Shown: positions 56,546 through 64,000 of the stretch, piece after piece
How the letters are laid out: the number at the start of each line of letters is the position of its first letter
Position numbering within the stretch: the stretch's first letter is position 1
Assembly: GCA_040755725.1 (NCBI GenBank)
Contig: JBFMAI010000040.1
Span: forward strand, 558,001 to 622,000
Direction: 5' to 3'
DNA from: JBFMAI01 sp040755725
GTDB taxonomy: Bacteria > Planctomycetota > Phycisphaerae > UBA1845 > Fen-1342
DNA length: 64,000 bases
Program-made: the position numbers and the translations under genes
The notes under the pieces: generated by a model
Told to the model about the DNA's origin: nothing
Databases searched by the model: none
Seen by the model: only the letters and a program-made list of their open reading frames with translations

Positions 56546-57463
56546 GTGTCGCCCGGCAACGTCGCTGACCCGCCAGAGGCGATCGCCAGAAAGCGCCGCT
56601 GGCAACACATCAAGTGGACGGTGCGCCTGGGCGCGCTACTGCTGGTCATCGGATTGCTGAAATTCGTGGGACTCGACGGCAAGTTCTACTACCCCGACGC
56701 CACGGTCTACGACCAGCCGGAGGACTACGACCTCATCCACGAGGACGTGACGTTCCCGACCAGCGACGGCCTCACGTTGCACGGCTGGTTCTTGCCGGCC
56801 CACGGCCGCGCCTGCGGCACGGTCGTCCACTTCCACGGCAACGCCGCCAACGTCAGCGCCCATGTCGGCCTCGTGGCCTGGCTCCCGTCCCTGGGCTACC
56901 ACGTGCTGATGTTCGACTACCGCGGCTACGGTCGTTCCGCCGGGCGCGTGACACGCGCCGGCACCATCCGTGACGGCCACGCCGCCCTCGATTACGCCCT
57001 GTCTCGCCCGGAGGCCGGCGGCCTGCCGGTGTTCGCGTACGGCCAGTCACTGGGCGGCGCGGTGGCGATCGTGGTGGCCGCCGAGCGCCCGGAGATTCGC
57101 GCCGTCGTCGCCGAGTCGCCGTTCAGCACCTACCGGGGCATTGCCGCCTTGCACGCCCGCCGTCTGCTCGGCAGCGATTGGGCCGCGCGGTGGCTGGCCC
57201 GGATCACCATCTCTTCCGGCCACGACCCGCTGGAGGTGGTCCGCCGTATCGCGCCGCGCCCGGTGCTCGTCATCGCCGCCGAGTGCGACCAGATCTGCTT
57301 CCCCGAACAGGCCCGCGAGCTCTACGACGCCGCCGGAGAGCCGAAGGAGTTCTGGCTCGTTCCAGGGGCCGAGCACCTGTCGATCCTGCTGGAGGCCCAG
57401 ACCGAACTCGTCGAGCGCGTCAGCACCTTCTTGCTTCGCGCGGGCCAAAGACAGATTGTATAG
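56546..57463 (+). CDS. Membrane-anchored alpha/beta hydrolase
   Basis: A 305-residue protein from GTG 56546 with GAGGAG eight bases upstream. A single N-terminal helix (LGALLLVIGLLKFVGL) anchors it. The hydrolase shows VVHFHGNAANVSAHV (oxyanion), VLMFDYRGYGRSAG, the nucleophile elbow AYGQSLGGAVA, and late acid and His (AAECDQICFP, PGAEHLSILL). This pattern is the BAAT/YfhR-type serine hydrolase family with unknown substrate. It converges on a methyltransferase gene with a five-base gap. Confidence 0.85.
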   Translation: MSPGNVADPPEAIARKRRWQHIKWTVRLGALLLVIGLLKFVGLDGKFYYPDATVYDQPEDYDLIHEDVTFPTSDGLTLHGWFLPAHGRACGTVVHFHGNAANVSAHVGLVAWLPSLGYHVLMFDYRGYGRSAGRVTRAGTIRDGHAALDYALSRPEAGGLPVFAYGQSLGGAVAIVVAAERPEIRAVVAESPFSTYRGIAALHARRLLGSDWAARWLARITISSGHDPLEVVRRIAPRPVLVIAAECDQICFPEQARELYDAAGEPKEFWLVPGAEHLSILLEAQTELVERVSTFLLRAGQRQIV

Positions 57464-57468
57464 AGATG

Positions 57469-58164
57469 CTAGGATCCGCCACCGCCGCCCGCAGTGTGCC
57501 TCAAGTGGAATACGCGCCCTTGAACACGCGCCCCTTCCCCGGCGCGCCGCCCTTCCCCGAGCTGCACAGTCACCGCCAAGGCCGCCGCGCGGGCCACCGC
57601 TTCAAACGCGTCCGCCGTGGTGCGATTGGCGTCCGCCACCAGCGCCAGACCGCCGGGCACAAGGTGGCGGGCGACGAACCGCGCCACCGGCTCCAGGTTG
57701 CGCGCCTCATACAACACGTCCGCCGCCACGATCCGTTCCGCCCGCAGGTCGGGATACTCCCGCCGCCAGTCGATCAGCCGCACGCCGTCAATCGCGATTC
57801 GATTGCGGCGTGCGTTCTCCGCCGCAAAGGCCAGCGCATCCTCGTCGTAGTCCGATAATGTGACGCGGTAGCCCCGGCTGGCGGCAACCAGCCCAACAAG
57901 CCCCACGCCGCAGCCGAGTTCCAATACGAGGATCCCCGGTCCGCGCCCGGGCGCCGCAGGCCACTCCCCCACGATCTCCGCCAACAGCAACGCTCCGGGC
58001 CAGAGCTTGGCCCAATAGGGCATGTACTCATCCTGCTCGAAGCGCCGCTGCACGCTGGGGTCGTCCAGCAAGCCGTCCGGGTCCGCCGGTACCAGCAGCC
58101 GGAGCTCCAGGCCGCCCGCCCGTAAGATCTCCTCCCGTACTCGATACCCACGCCAGCGGTCCAT
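57469..58164 (-). CDS. SAM-dependent methyltransferase (NNMT/METTL-type)
   Basis: A 231-residue class I methyltransferase from ATG 58164. YMPYWAKLWPGALLLAE precedes the SAM motif ILVLELGCGVGLVGLVAASRGYRVTLSDYD, then VRLIDWRREYPDLRAERIVAADVLYE with the post-motif acidic residue. This arrangement is shared by the METTL/NNMT-like group acting on proteins or small molecules. Substrate unknown. It is divergent from the acetyltransferase gene. Confidence 0.85.
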   Translation of the reverse strand: MDRWRGYRVREEILRAGGLELRLLVPADPDGLLDDPSVQRRFEQDEYMPYWAKLWPGALLLAEIVGEWPAAPGRGPGILVLELGCGVGLVGLVAASRGYRVTLSDYDEDALAFAAENARRNRIAIDGVRLIDWRREYPDLRAERIVAADVLYEARNLEPVARFVARHLVPGGLALVADANRTTADAFEAVARAAALAVTVQLGEGRRAGEGARVQGRVFHLRHTAGGGGGS

Positions 58165-58270
58165 TACGCTACCATACCTGACACGAGACGACGAGCGGCC
58201 CGTCGGCCGGCGCCCCATAGTCTGGGGATTATCCGTTCCGCGCGGCCGCCGGCAATGCCCGTGGTGGCCC

Positions 58271-58813
58271 GTGGCCGTGCATCCCGAACAGACTGAGGCT
58301 CCGCGCCCCCTGAGCCGCCTTGTCCCTTTCCAGCCGCACTGGGCCGCCGACGTGGTGACCTGGGTGCGTGACGACCAGGAGCTGTATTGGCTGGCTCCCA
58401 AGTCGCGGCCGCCGTTGACCGCCGCGGAGGTCCTCCGCTGGCACGAGCCTGATCACGATCCGTATAGCCTGCTGGACGCTCAAACGGGCTGTCCGGTGGC
58501 CTACGGCGAGTTGAATCGGCTGGCGGGTCGGCGGCGCGAGTATTGGCTGGGGCACCTGATCGTCGACCCGGCCCGACGGGGGCAGGGCCTGGGGATCGCG
58601 TTGACGCGGGCGCTGCTGGAGGAGGCGTTCGCGCGGCGGGGCGCGTGGCGGGTGACGCTGGTGGTGTTTCCGGAGAACCGCCGGGCGCTGGCCTGCTACC
58701 GGGCGGCGGGGCTGCGGGATGACGGTCACGAGTGGCACCGTTTTCCCGCGCGGGGGCGGGAGGAGCTGCTGGTGCGTTTGGCGGCGCGGGCCGACGACTG
58801 GGCCGGCGTTTAG
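58271..58813 (+). CDS. GNAT-family acetyltransferase
   Basis: About 180 residues; the start is uncertain between GTG 58271 and 58277, since no ATG in this frame fits. The acetyl-CoA motif A is GHLIVDPARRGQGLGIALTRALLEEAF, followed by VTLVVFPENRRALACYRAAGLR (motif B). Resembles single-domain N-acetyltransferases of amines or protein N-termini. It lies just upstream of the parS-like sites. Confidence 0.85.
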   Translation: MAVHPEQTEAPRPLSRLVPFQPHWAADVVTWVRDDQELYWLAPKSRPPLTAAEVLRWHEPDHDPYSLLDAQTGCPVAYGELNRLAGRRREYWLGHLIVDPARRGQGLGIALTRALLEEAFARRGAWRVTLVVFPENRRALACYRAAGLRDDGHEWHRFPARGREELLVRLAARADDWAGV

Positions 58814-58973
58814 GAAGTATAGATATTCTATGTGACGGTTATTACCCGCGTCTGGGCGGGTCGCGCCGGTGGCGACCTTGGATCCCCGGCGCACGGGGGG
58901 TGGCCGTGTCGAGTTCGGCAAGCTATCGAACTACCAACCCACAGGAATGCGACTGGGTCACAGCCTTCGCACG

Positions 58974-58989
58974 CGTTTCACGTGGAACG
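58974..58989. other. parS-like site 1
   Basis: CGTTTCACGTGGAACG matches the consensus TGTTTCACGTGAAACA at 13 of 16 positions, including the TTTCACGTG core. It lies 141 bases from the parB stop. Confidence 0.75.
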
Positions 58990-59092
58990 CCAGCAATCGG
59001 CGACCTCACCCGGGCTCAACCAAGCTCGGTGGGCCCTTGCAGACCGCGCAGCGCAGACCGTTTCAGGACTGGCTCTCGTCGGCACTGATCCT

Positions 59093-59108
59093 CGTTTCAC
59101 ATGAAACG
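59093..59108. other. parS-like site 2
   Basis: CGTTTCACATGAAACG matches the parS consensus at 13 of 16 positions and has perfect seven-base arms. It lies 22 bases from the parB stop, 104 bases from site 1. The whole gap 58814-59129 has no gene; it holds these two sites and a short AT-rich stretch near 58815-58840. Confidence 0.78.
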
Positions 59109-59129
59109 CCCCGCCCAAGCTGCGGCCGT

Positions 59130-60047
59130 CTACTCCAGGTTAGCATCGCCGGCCAGTCGCTCAGCGATCCGGTCGAACTCGTCCAAAGTACCATAGTGGA
59201 TCACCACGCGGCCCGAGTTCTTCCGCCGCCCCTGATACACCCGCACCCGCAACCCAGTCGCCTTACTGAGCGCTGACTCCAGCTCCTCGAGGTGCCTGCG
59301 CGAGGCGACCGAATCCGTAGGAATAGCTGGCGTTACGGCCGACTCCGCCAGAGATTCCGCCGCCTTGACCAGCTCCTCGACCTGGCGCACCGAGAGGTTC
59401 CGCCGGGACGCCAGCCGCGCCAAGGCCAACTGCCGCTGGGGATCCGACACTCCCGCGATGGCCCGCGCCTGCCCCATCCCCAGTTGCCCAGCCCCCAGCA
59501 TGTAGCAAATCTCCGGCCCGAGCTTCAGCAGCCGCATGTAGTTCGAAATGTTCGCCCGACTTTCCCCCAACCGCTGAGCCAAATCCTCGACCGTCCCCCC
59601 ATACGTTTCCAGGTAATGTTGGTACGCGGCGGCCCGCTCCAACGGGGCCAAGTCCTGACGCTGAAGGTTCTCCACGAGCGCCAGCTCGAACGACTGCGCG
59701 TCCGTCAGCCCACGCACAATGGCCGGGACCGTTGCCAGCCCCGCCAACTTTGCCGCCCGCCAGCGACGCTCCCCCGCTACGATCCGGTAACCGCCATCGT
59801 CCAGTGCCCGCACGATGATCGGTTGGACCACCCCGTTGCTCCGAATTGAAGCGGCCAGCTCTTCCAGCGCCTGCCCGTCAAAACTCGAACGCGGCTGATG
59901 GGGACTGGGTGTGATGGCTTCGACCGGCAAGTCGCGAACGTAACTGGCGTCAGGTATCGGCGGGACCGACGGCCCAAGGCCGGTGGGGCCCGGTGTGGCG
60001 GGAATCAGTGAACTGAGCCCACGTCCCAAACGACTGGCCGGCTTCAT
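59130..60047 (-). CDS. parB: Chromosome partitioning protein ParB
   Basis: A 305-residue CTPase clamp that loads on parS. ATG 60047 follows GAGGAG. The N-terminal tail LGRGLSSLIP is the ParA-contact type. The ParB/CTPase domain has NGVVQPIIVRAL, AGERRWRAAKLAG (CTP motif C) and ALVENLQRQDLAPLERAAAYQ; the HTH has EDLAQRLGESRANISNYMRLLKL; the C-terminal dimerisation region is present. No parA lies next to it on either side. The two parS-like sites are immediately downstream. Confidence 0.96.
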   Translation of the reverse strand: MKPASRLGRGLSSLIPATPGPTGLGPSVPPIPDASYVRDLPVEAITPSPHQPRSSFDGQALEELAASIRSNGVVQPIIVRALDDGGYRIVAGERRWRAAKLAGLATVPAIVRGLTDAQSFELALVENLQRQDLAPLERAAAYQHYLETYGGTVEDLAQRLGESRANISNYMRLLKLGPEICYMLGAGQLGMGQARAIAGVSDPQRQLALARLASRRNLSVRQVEELVKAAESLAESAVTPAIPTDSVASRRHLEELESALSKATGLRVRVYQGRRKNSGRVVIHYGTLDEFDRIAERLAGDANLE

Positions 60048-60082
60048 GGGATTCTCCTCGGGGCGGGCCCAGCGTAGGGCCA

Positions 60083-60156
60083 CAGCCCCGCGCCTGTCAA
60101 CCCGGCCCCGCGCCTGTCAACCCGGCCCCGCGCCTGTCAACCCGGCCCCGCGCCTC
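60083..60156. repeat. 20-bp tandem repeat upstream of parB
   Basis: The unit CCCGGCCCCGCGCCTGTCAA occurs twice exactly (60101-60120 and 60121-60140), with a shortened copy before and a 16-base partial copy after. It begins 36 bases upstream of the parB start. Confidence 0.85.
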
Positions 60157-60291
60157 GCGTGTCGCCCCGCGCGCGGGCCGGCCGCCAACCGGGGATGGTC
60201 GAGGCCGCCGCCGCGCATAGACTACCTAGAGCTTCCGCAGGCCACCACCGGCCGCGGCCGGCGGCGCCCTCGCATAGGATAACTAGAAGTG

Positions 60292-60837
60292 CTATACCAA
60301 GGCCGGCCCCGGGCCCGCGGCGTCGCGCGCCAGCTCCCGAAACCGCTCCAGCAGCAGCCGGTGGCGACGCTTCCGCCCCCCGAACCCCAGCGCTTCCATC
60401 TCCCGCTCCGCCGCCTCCACCGACCACCCCTCGACGTGCACGCGATACAGGGCGCAGAACAGCAGCGTGCGCTGCTGGCCCAGCCGGCAGTGTACCAGCA
60501 CCGGCCGCGTCGCCGCGTCGCGGCACAGCCGCAGGAACTCCTCCGCCTGCTCCGCCGTCGGCGGGTTCTTGTGATTGCACGGAATCGTCACGAACCCGAC
60601 GTTCCGCGCCGCGCACAGCTCACGCTCCGCCTGCTCCCACGCGTCCGGATCGTCCTCGTCGCGCGACCCCCGCAAGCTCACCACCGTGCGCAGTCCCACT
60701 CGGTCGATCAGGTCGGCGAGTTCCGCGGGCGTCGGCTGACCGCACCGATACAAAGTCCCCTCGGCCACCACGCCGAAATGTCGCAGCCCGTCGTAGGGCG
60801 CGCGGAAGAGACGCCGGATGAACCGAGGGACGTTCAC
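60292..60837 (-). CDS. Dual-specificity-type protein tyrosine phosphatase
   Basis: A 181-residue protein from GTG 60837 (GGAGG ten bases upstream). The active site is VLVHCRLGQQRT (CX5R), and the general-acid region is near IPCNHKNPPT. The N-terminal GVVAEGTLYRCGQPTPAELADLI is the usual start of DSP-like phosphatases of the planctomycete and plant type. It could act on phosphotyrosine, sugars or lipids. It lies upstream of parB in the same direction, 244 bases away, beyond a tandem repeat. Confidence 0.85.
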   Translation of the reverse strand: MNVPRFIRRLFRAPYDGLRHFGVVAEGTLYRCGQPTPAELADLIDRVGLRTVVSLRGSRDEDDPDAWEQAERELCAARNVGFVTIPCNHKNPPTAEQAEEFLRLCRDAATRPVLVHCRLGQQRTLLFCALYRVHVEGWSVEAAEREMEALGFGGRKRRHRLLLERFRELARDAAGPGPALV

Positions 60838-60879
60838 CGCGCGGTCCTCCGAATCACACCCGTTGCGCAGCGCGGCGCA

Positions 60880-62103
60880 CTAAGGGGCGGCGGCCAGCTC
60901 GAATGCGGCCCGGTTCTCCGCCACCTTTTGCCCGAGTTTATCAATCACCGTCGCTTTTACCACGTAGGAACCGGGGGAAAGTGACGCCGGCAGCCGGACC
61001 AAACGGGGGATGAAGCAATCCTGCCGGCGGTTCGCGCAGCGGTCCACGATGTCCGTGTCCTTGATCTCCAGCACGGTTTGCCCGGAGCGGTCTAGGATGG
61101 TGGTGGTCAGATCGAACTTGGTGGTGTACAGCCCGTCGTCCCCCCGCTCGCTCACGAAGTCCCGCAACTCGCAATAGAGCACAAACTCGTTGACGACCCC
61201 CGCCAGGAACCGCGGCGGCTCAATGGCGTCGTATTGCCCGAACCCTCGCACCGAGCGGCACATACGCACCACCGGCACGCTCAGGTCACTCACCCGCCGC
61301 AGGGCCACTTGAAGGGCTTCAAGCTCGCGGGTCGCGGCGGCGGCCGCCGTCGCCTGGTCCCCCAGGTGCCAATTGCGAATCACGATCCAGGCTTCGATGA
61401 AGCGCGCCGCCAACTCCTGCTGCTCGGCGGTCACGAGCTCCAGCGGTGACCGCGCCCGCTCGTAGTCGCCCGCCACCACCCACAGCATCCGCCGATCAAG
61501 CTGCGCCCGGAACGAACCCTCTGGCGCCGGCGGCAGCCGCTCGATTAGGTCGCGGAGCGAGGGGGGGGCATTCGCGGCCTCTGCGGCGGCGTTGACGCGC
61601 GGGGCGACTACTTCCCGCGCTGACGACGGCGAGGAAGGCGGCTCGGACGCCTCCGCGGCCCGCACCGAGACGGCCCTGATCCGCGGCGGGTCCGTCGCTG
61701 GCAGACGAGACGGCGGTGACGCCTCGGGGGGCTGACTCGGTTGTGATTCGGGCTCCCCATCGGGAGCGTTTGCGGACGAGGGGGGCGCCGGTTCAGTCGT
61801 CGGCACCGGCGGCTCCTCGTGGCGCACGACGTTCACGTCGGCCGCCGGGCGGACCGTGTTGCGCGGCGACCGCTCCGCTTGGTCAATCCGCTCAATCCAG
61901 CCGAGCACCGTGCTCCTGACTTCCGCATCATCCGCTTCCTTGGTCTGGCGGATCGTCGGAGTGTCAACGACCTGGGGTGGTTCCTGCGGCTCGGTGGGGG
62001 CCTGAAGCTCCTGCCGCGCGGCGGGAGATTGATAATCCAATGCGCATCCTGAACTTATAGCGAGCAACGCACCCCACACCCACCGCGCACGCATCGCATC
62101 CAT
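60880..62103 (-). CDS. Lipoprotein with Pro/Ser/Glu-rich linker, hypothetical
   Basis: A 407-residue lipoprotein, lipobox ISSGC near residue 20. Residues 25-180 are low complexity, rich in Pro, Ser, Glu and Ala. The folded C-terminal part (about 185-405) contains RMCRSVRGFGQYDAIEPPRFLAGVVNEFVLYCELRDFVS and ends with a beta-strand set (LSPGSYVVKATVIDKLGQKVAENRAAFEL). I do not recognise the family; it looks envelope-exposed. Start 62103 or 62094. Confidence 0.7.
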   Translation of the reverse strand: MDAMRARWVWGALLAISSGCALDYQSPAARQELQAPTEPQEPPQVVDTPTIRQTKEADDAEVRSTVLGWIERIDQAERSPRNTVRPAADVNVVRHEEPPVPTTEPAPPSSANAPDGEPESQPSQPPEASPPSRLPATDPPRIRAVSVRAAEASEPPSSPSSAREVVAPRVNAAAEAANAPPSLRDLIERLPPAPEGSFRAQLDRRMLWVVAGDYERARSPLELVTAEQQELAARFIEAWIVIRNWHLGDQATAAAAATRELEALQVALRRVSDLSVPVVRMCRSVRGFGQYDAIEPPRFLAGVVNEFVLYCELRDFVSERGDDGLYTTKFDLTTTILDRSGQTVLEIKDTDIVDRCANRRQDCFIPRLVRLPASLSPGSYVVKATVIDKLGQKVAENRAAFELAAAP

Positions 62104-62124
62104 GCGAAGCTCCGGCGTCTTGGG

Positions 62125-63123
62125 TCAGCGGGCCGAGCCGGCCAGCTCGACCAGCAGCCGTTCAACACCCGTCTCTATCGACCGCGTGCCGGACTTGGCT
62201 TGTGAATCCAGCTCGGCCAGCGCGGCGACGACCCGGCGTAAGGCCCGGGGCGGCAGTCGCCGCAGCGTCGCATCAAGCTGCTGCTCGCGCCCCCACGCCA
62301 TCACTTTCGGAGCTATTTCGGATATAGAAAGCCCGCTGGCGAGCATTTGGTGAGCGCCCAGCCATTGGCGCAGCTTCCACGCCACGCCCCCCAGTGCTTT
62401 GAAGGCGGCTTCCGGATCGGTACTGAGAACTTGGCGCCACAGACGCAGCGCTTGGTCCCCCGCGCCGGCGGCCGCCGCGTCCACCGCCGCAAACACCTTC
62501 TCCTCGCGAGCCGCGCCAACCAGCTCGACGACATGCCGCTCCAGGATAGCGGGTTGATCGGCGGCGTAGAGCGCGAGCTTCTCGACTTCCGCCGCCAGCC
62601 GCCCAGCGTCCGACCCCACCAAGTCGATGAGCCGGGCCGCCGCAGCCCGGTCGATCTTCCGGTCGCGCCGCTGGCCCTCGGCCTGGACGAAGTCGAACAG
62701 CGCCCGGCCGGTGAGCTTCTTACACTCGATGATCTGGCCGCCGACGCCGGGAATCGCCTTCGCCAGCCGGGTCGTTCGCGGGAAGCTGCGACACTCCAGC
62801 ACCAACGTCCCCGTCGGCGCGGGCCGCGTCAGATACCGCTCCAGGCTCTCGCGGTAGGCGGTGACGAAGCTGTCGGCGTCGCGGATCAGGACCACGCGCC
62901 GCGGCGTGAGGAAGGGCAGGGTGGCCAATTCGGCCAGAACATCGCCGACGCACGGCCCGCCCTGGTCTTCCTTCCGCGTACCGTCGTACTCGCTGAGGGC
63001 CAACATGCGGTCGATCGGCGGCGGCAGCAGCGCGTCGAGTGCGCGCGTCAGGGCGTCGGACTTCTGGTAGTCTTCGTCTCCGAAGACAACGACGATCGGG
63101 GGTGCGGAGGCGGTCTTTCCCAT
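62125..63123 (-). CDS. holA: DNA polymerase III delta subunit
   Basis: A 332-residue clamp-loader subunit that opens the beta clamp. ATG 63123. Features: IVVVFGDEDYQKSDALTRALDALL at the N-terminus, LATLPFLTPRRVVLIRDADSFV, LVLECRSFPRTTRLAKAI and the lid/collar helices GSDAGRLAAEVEKLALYA and VFAAVDAAAAGAGDQALRLWRQVL. No Walker A is present, as normal for delta. Its start overlaps the end of the TPR gene by 76 bases. Confidence 0.88.
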   Translation of the reverse strand: MGKTASAPPIVVVFGDEDYQKSDALTRALDALLPPPIDRMLALSEYDGTRKEDQGGPCVGDVLAELATLPFLTPRRVVLIRDADSFVTAYRESLERYLTRPAPTGTLVLECRSFPRTTRLAKAIPGVGGQIIECKKLTGRALFDFVQAEGQRRDRKIDRAAAARLIDLVGSDAGRLAAEVEKLALYAADQPAILERHVVELVGAAREEKVFAAVDAAAAGAGDQALRLWRQVLSTDPEAAFKALGGVAWKLRQWLGAHQMLASGLSISEIAPKVMAWGREQQLDATLRRLPPRALRRVVAALAELDSQAKSGTRSIETGVERLLVELAGSAR

Positions 63124-64000
63124 GTCTGCCCCGGGGGCGGCACCGGCGGACCACTGGCCGCCACGGGCACCTCCGGCTCCGTCGGCGGGGGACCGAAGTA
63201 CTCCAGTCGCCGCCGGGCCTTGGCCCGCAGCTCCTCGTCGCCATCGCGGGCCGCCAGCGCCCGGCGCCACGCTTCCAGCGCCGGCCGCGTACGGCCCAGC
63301 CGATGCTCCACGTCCCCGGCCCGCAGCCAGGTCGCACCGCTGTGGGGCCGCAGTTGCAGCAGGCGTTGCAGATGCTCGCGGGCGACAGCGTAGCGTCTCT
63401 GTGTGGCCGCGACCAGAGCCAGCCCCTCCAGCGCTCCCACATGGTCGTTGACGAGGGACAGGGCCGTCTCAAAGCGGCGCCCGGCCTCGTCATATCGGCC
63501 GAGTCGGTACAGCGTGCTGCCCAAGTCGACCAAGAGGTCCGCATCTTTCGGCGCCAGTTCCAGCGCATCCTCGAAGCGCGCGGCGGCCAGCGAATACTGC
63601 CCGCACGCCGCAAACCGCTCCGCCAGCTCGCGCAGGTGCGCCAGCGTCGGTCCGCTTCGCCGGCCACGGTCGGCCGCGAGCCCGGCCGGGGCAGCCGGCT
63701 GCGTCGTCGCGGCCGCGTCGGCCGTCTCGGGCGTGGACGATGCACCCGCCTGCTTGTTGGCAACGGCGTCGAGCGGAGAGGAAGGTGGCGTGGGGGTCAC
63801 GGCGGCGGTGGCCACACACGGGTTGCCGGCGCGGTCGACGGCGATCAGACGGAGCTCAACGGGCGGGGCAAGGAGGGTGGGGGCATACCACAGCAGGCCC
63901 GTCTCAACGATGTCGGCCGGACCTCCGTCGATCCACTCGGTCGGGATGGTCCGATAGAACACACGCACCGCTTCCTGTGATCGATTCTCCTCGATGAATG
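63048..64000 (-). CDS. TPR-repeat protein, N-terminus outside window
   Basis: The frame is open up to the window edge (FIEENRSQEAVRVFY precedes the first possible start GTG 63968), so the gene probably begins beyond 64000. The visible part has a beta-rich segment, an Ala/Thr/Pro-rich linker, then about five TPR helices pairs (LAERFAACGQYSLAAARFEDALELAPKDADLLVDLGSTLYRLGRYDEAGRRFETAL, AVAREHLQRLLQLRPHSG, LEAWRRALAARDGDEEL). A Pro/Ser tail ends it. Function unknown; likely envelope-related. Confidence 0.75.
   Translation of the reverse strand, partial: FIEENRSQEAVRVFYRTIPTEWIDGGPADIVETGLLWYAPTLLAPPVELRLIAVDRAGNPCVATAAVTPTPPSSPLDAVANKQAGASSTPETADAAATTQPAAPAGLAADRGRRSGPTLAHLRELAERFAACGQYSLAAARFEDALELAPKDADLLVDLGSTLYRLGRYDEAGRRFETALSLVNDHVGALEGLALVAATQRRYAVAREHLQRLLQLRPHSGATWLRAGDVEHRLGRTRPALEAWRRALAARDGDEELRAKARRRLEYFGPPPTEPEVPVAASGPPVPPPGQTWERPPPHPRSSLSSETKTTRSPTP

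Noticed and set aside
58814..58973. Possible oriC next to parS
   Set aside because: There is a short AT-rich stretch but no DnaA boxes (TTATCCACA-type) that I could find.
60083..60156. Possible CRISPR array
   Set aside because: The 20-bp units are directly adjacent without spacers, so this is a simple tandem repeat.

Overview
This 64-kb window is one chromosomal stretch of a high-GC bacterium, most likely a planctomycete (Planctomycetota, perhaps a Phycisphaerae-like lineage; inferred from content, not from a marker tree). Supporting traits are a PEP-CTERM protein (about 11.5-12.1 kb), two secreted proteins with planctomycete-style dockerin repeats (about 9.2-9.4 and 56.0-56.2 kb), many lipoproteins with short signal sequences, an outer-membrane barrel protein, and several families of short GC-rich dispersed repeats. 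There is no phage, transposase, CRISPR array or obvious genomic island. Most of the window is core metabolism and information processing.

Layout. 0-7.3 kb: end of a rhodanese and a DoxX-like membrane protein, a thiamine-binding-type small protein, pyruvate phosphate dikinase, a VOC protein and an ABC-2 exporter pair. 7.4-11.3 kb: a disrupted ADP-ribosylglycohydrolase/dockerin gene, a terminator, then a sigma70-like promoter and a roughly 300-nt highly structured leader before NADP-type glutamate dehydrogenase. 11.4-12.1 kb: PEP-CTERM protein with its own promoter and terminator. 12.5-19.2 kb: a long minus-strand housekeeping run read in the order tRNA-Gln, glmU-like, prs, rplY, pth, rpsF, ssb, rpsR, rplI, dnaB, with several start/stop overlaps. 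19.5-28.9 kb: single genes and pairs (chlorophyllase-like lipoprotein, tpx, DtxR-type regulator plus ferritin, ilvC bracketed by inverted repeats, hmgA facing a pterin dehydratase, miaA). 29-36.2 kb: addB-addA recombination nuclease. 36.2-40.3 kb: CYTH protein, outer-membrane barrel, lipoprotein, membrane protein and purN. 40.2-44.4 kb: a cyclic-di-GMP cluster with a PilZ-receiver protein, an HDOD-GGDEF protein and an HD-GYP protein. 44.5-48.1 kb: a double-length ABC-2 permease that overlaps tail-to-tail with a GT39-type glycosyltransferase. 48.2-53.7 kb: nnrE, recA, htrA, a lipoprotein and a DUF4198-like protein. 53.7-56.2 kb: a large beta-propeller/dockerin protein. 56.5-60.8 kb: hydrolase, methyltransferase, acetyltransferase, two parS-like sites, parB and a dual-specificity phosphatase. 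60.9-64 kb: lipoprotein, holA and a TPR protein that runs off the window.

The most interesting observations are the structured gdhA leader RNA (seven hairpins/helices including a GNRA tetraloop), the cyclic-di-GMP cluster, dispersed repeats that have entered three protein-coding genes in frame, the doubly disrupted dockerin gene, the 474-bp antiparallel gene overlap, and the parS pair beside a parB that has no adjacent parA. All functional calls are from reading protein motifs; no database search was run.
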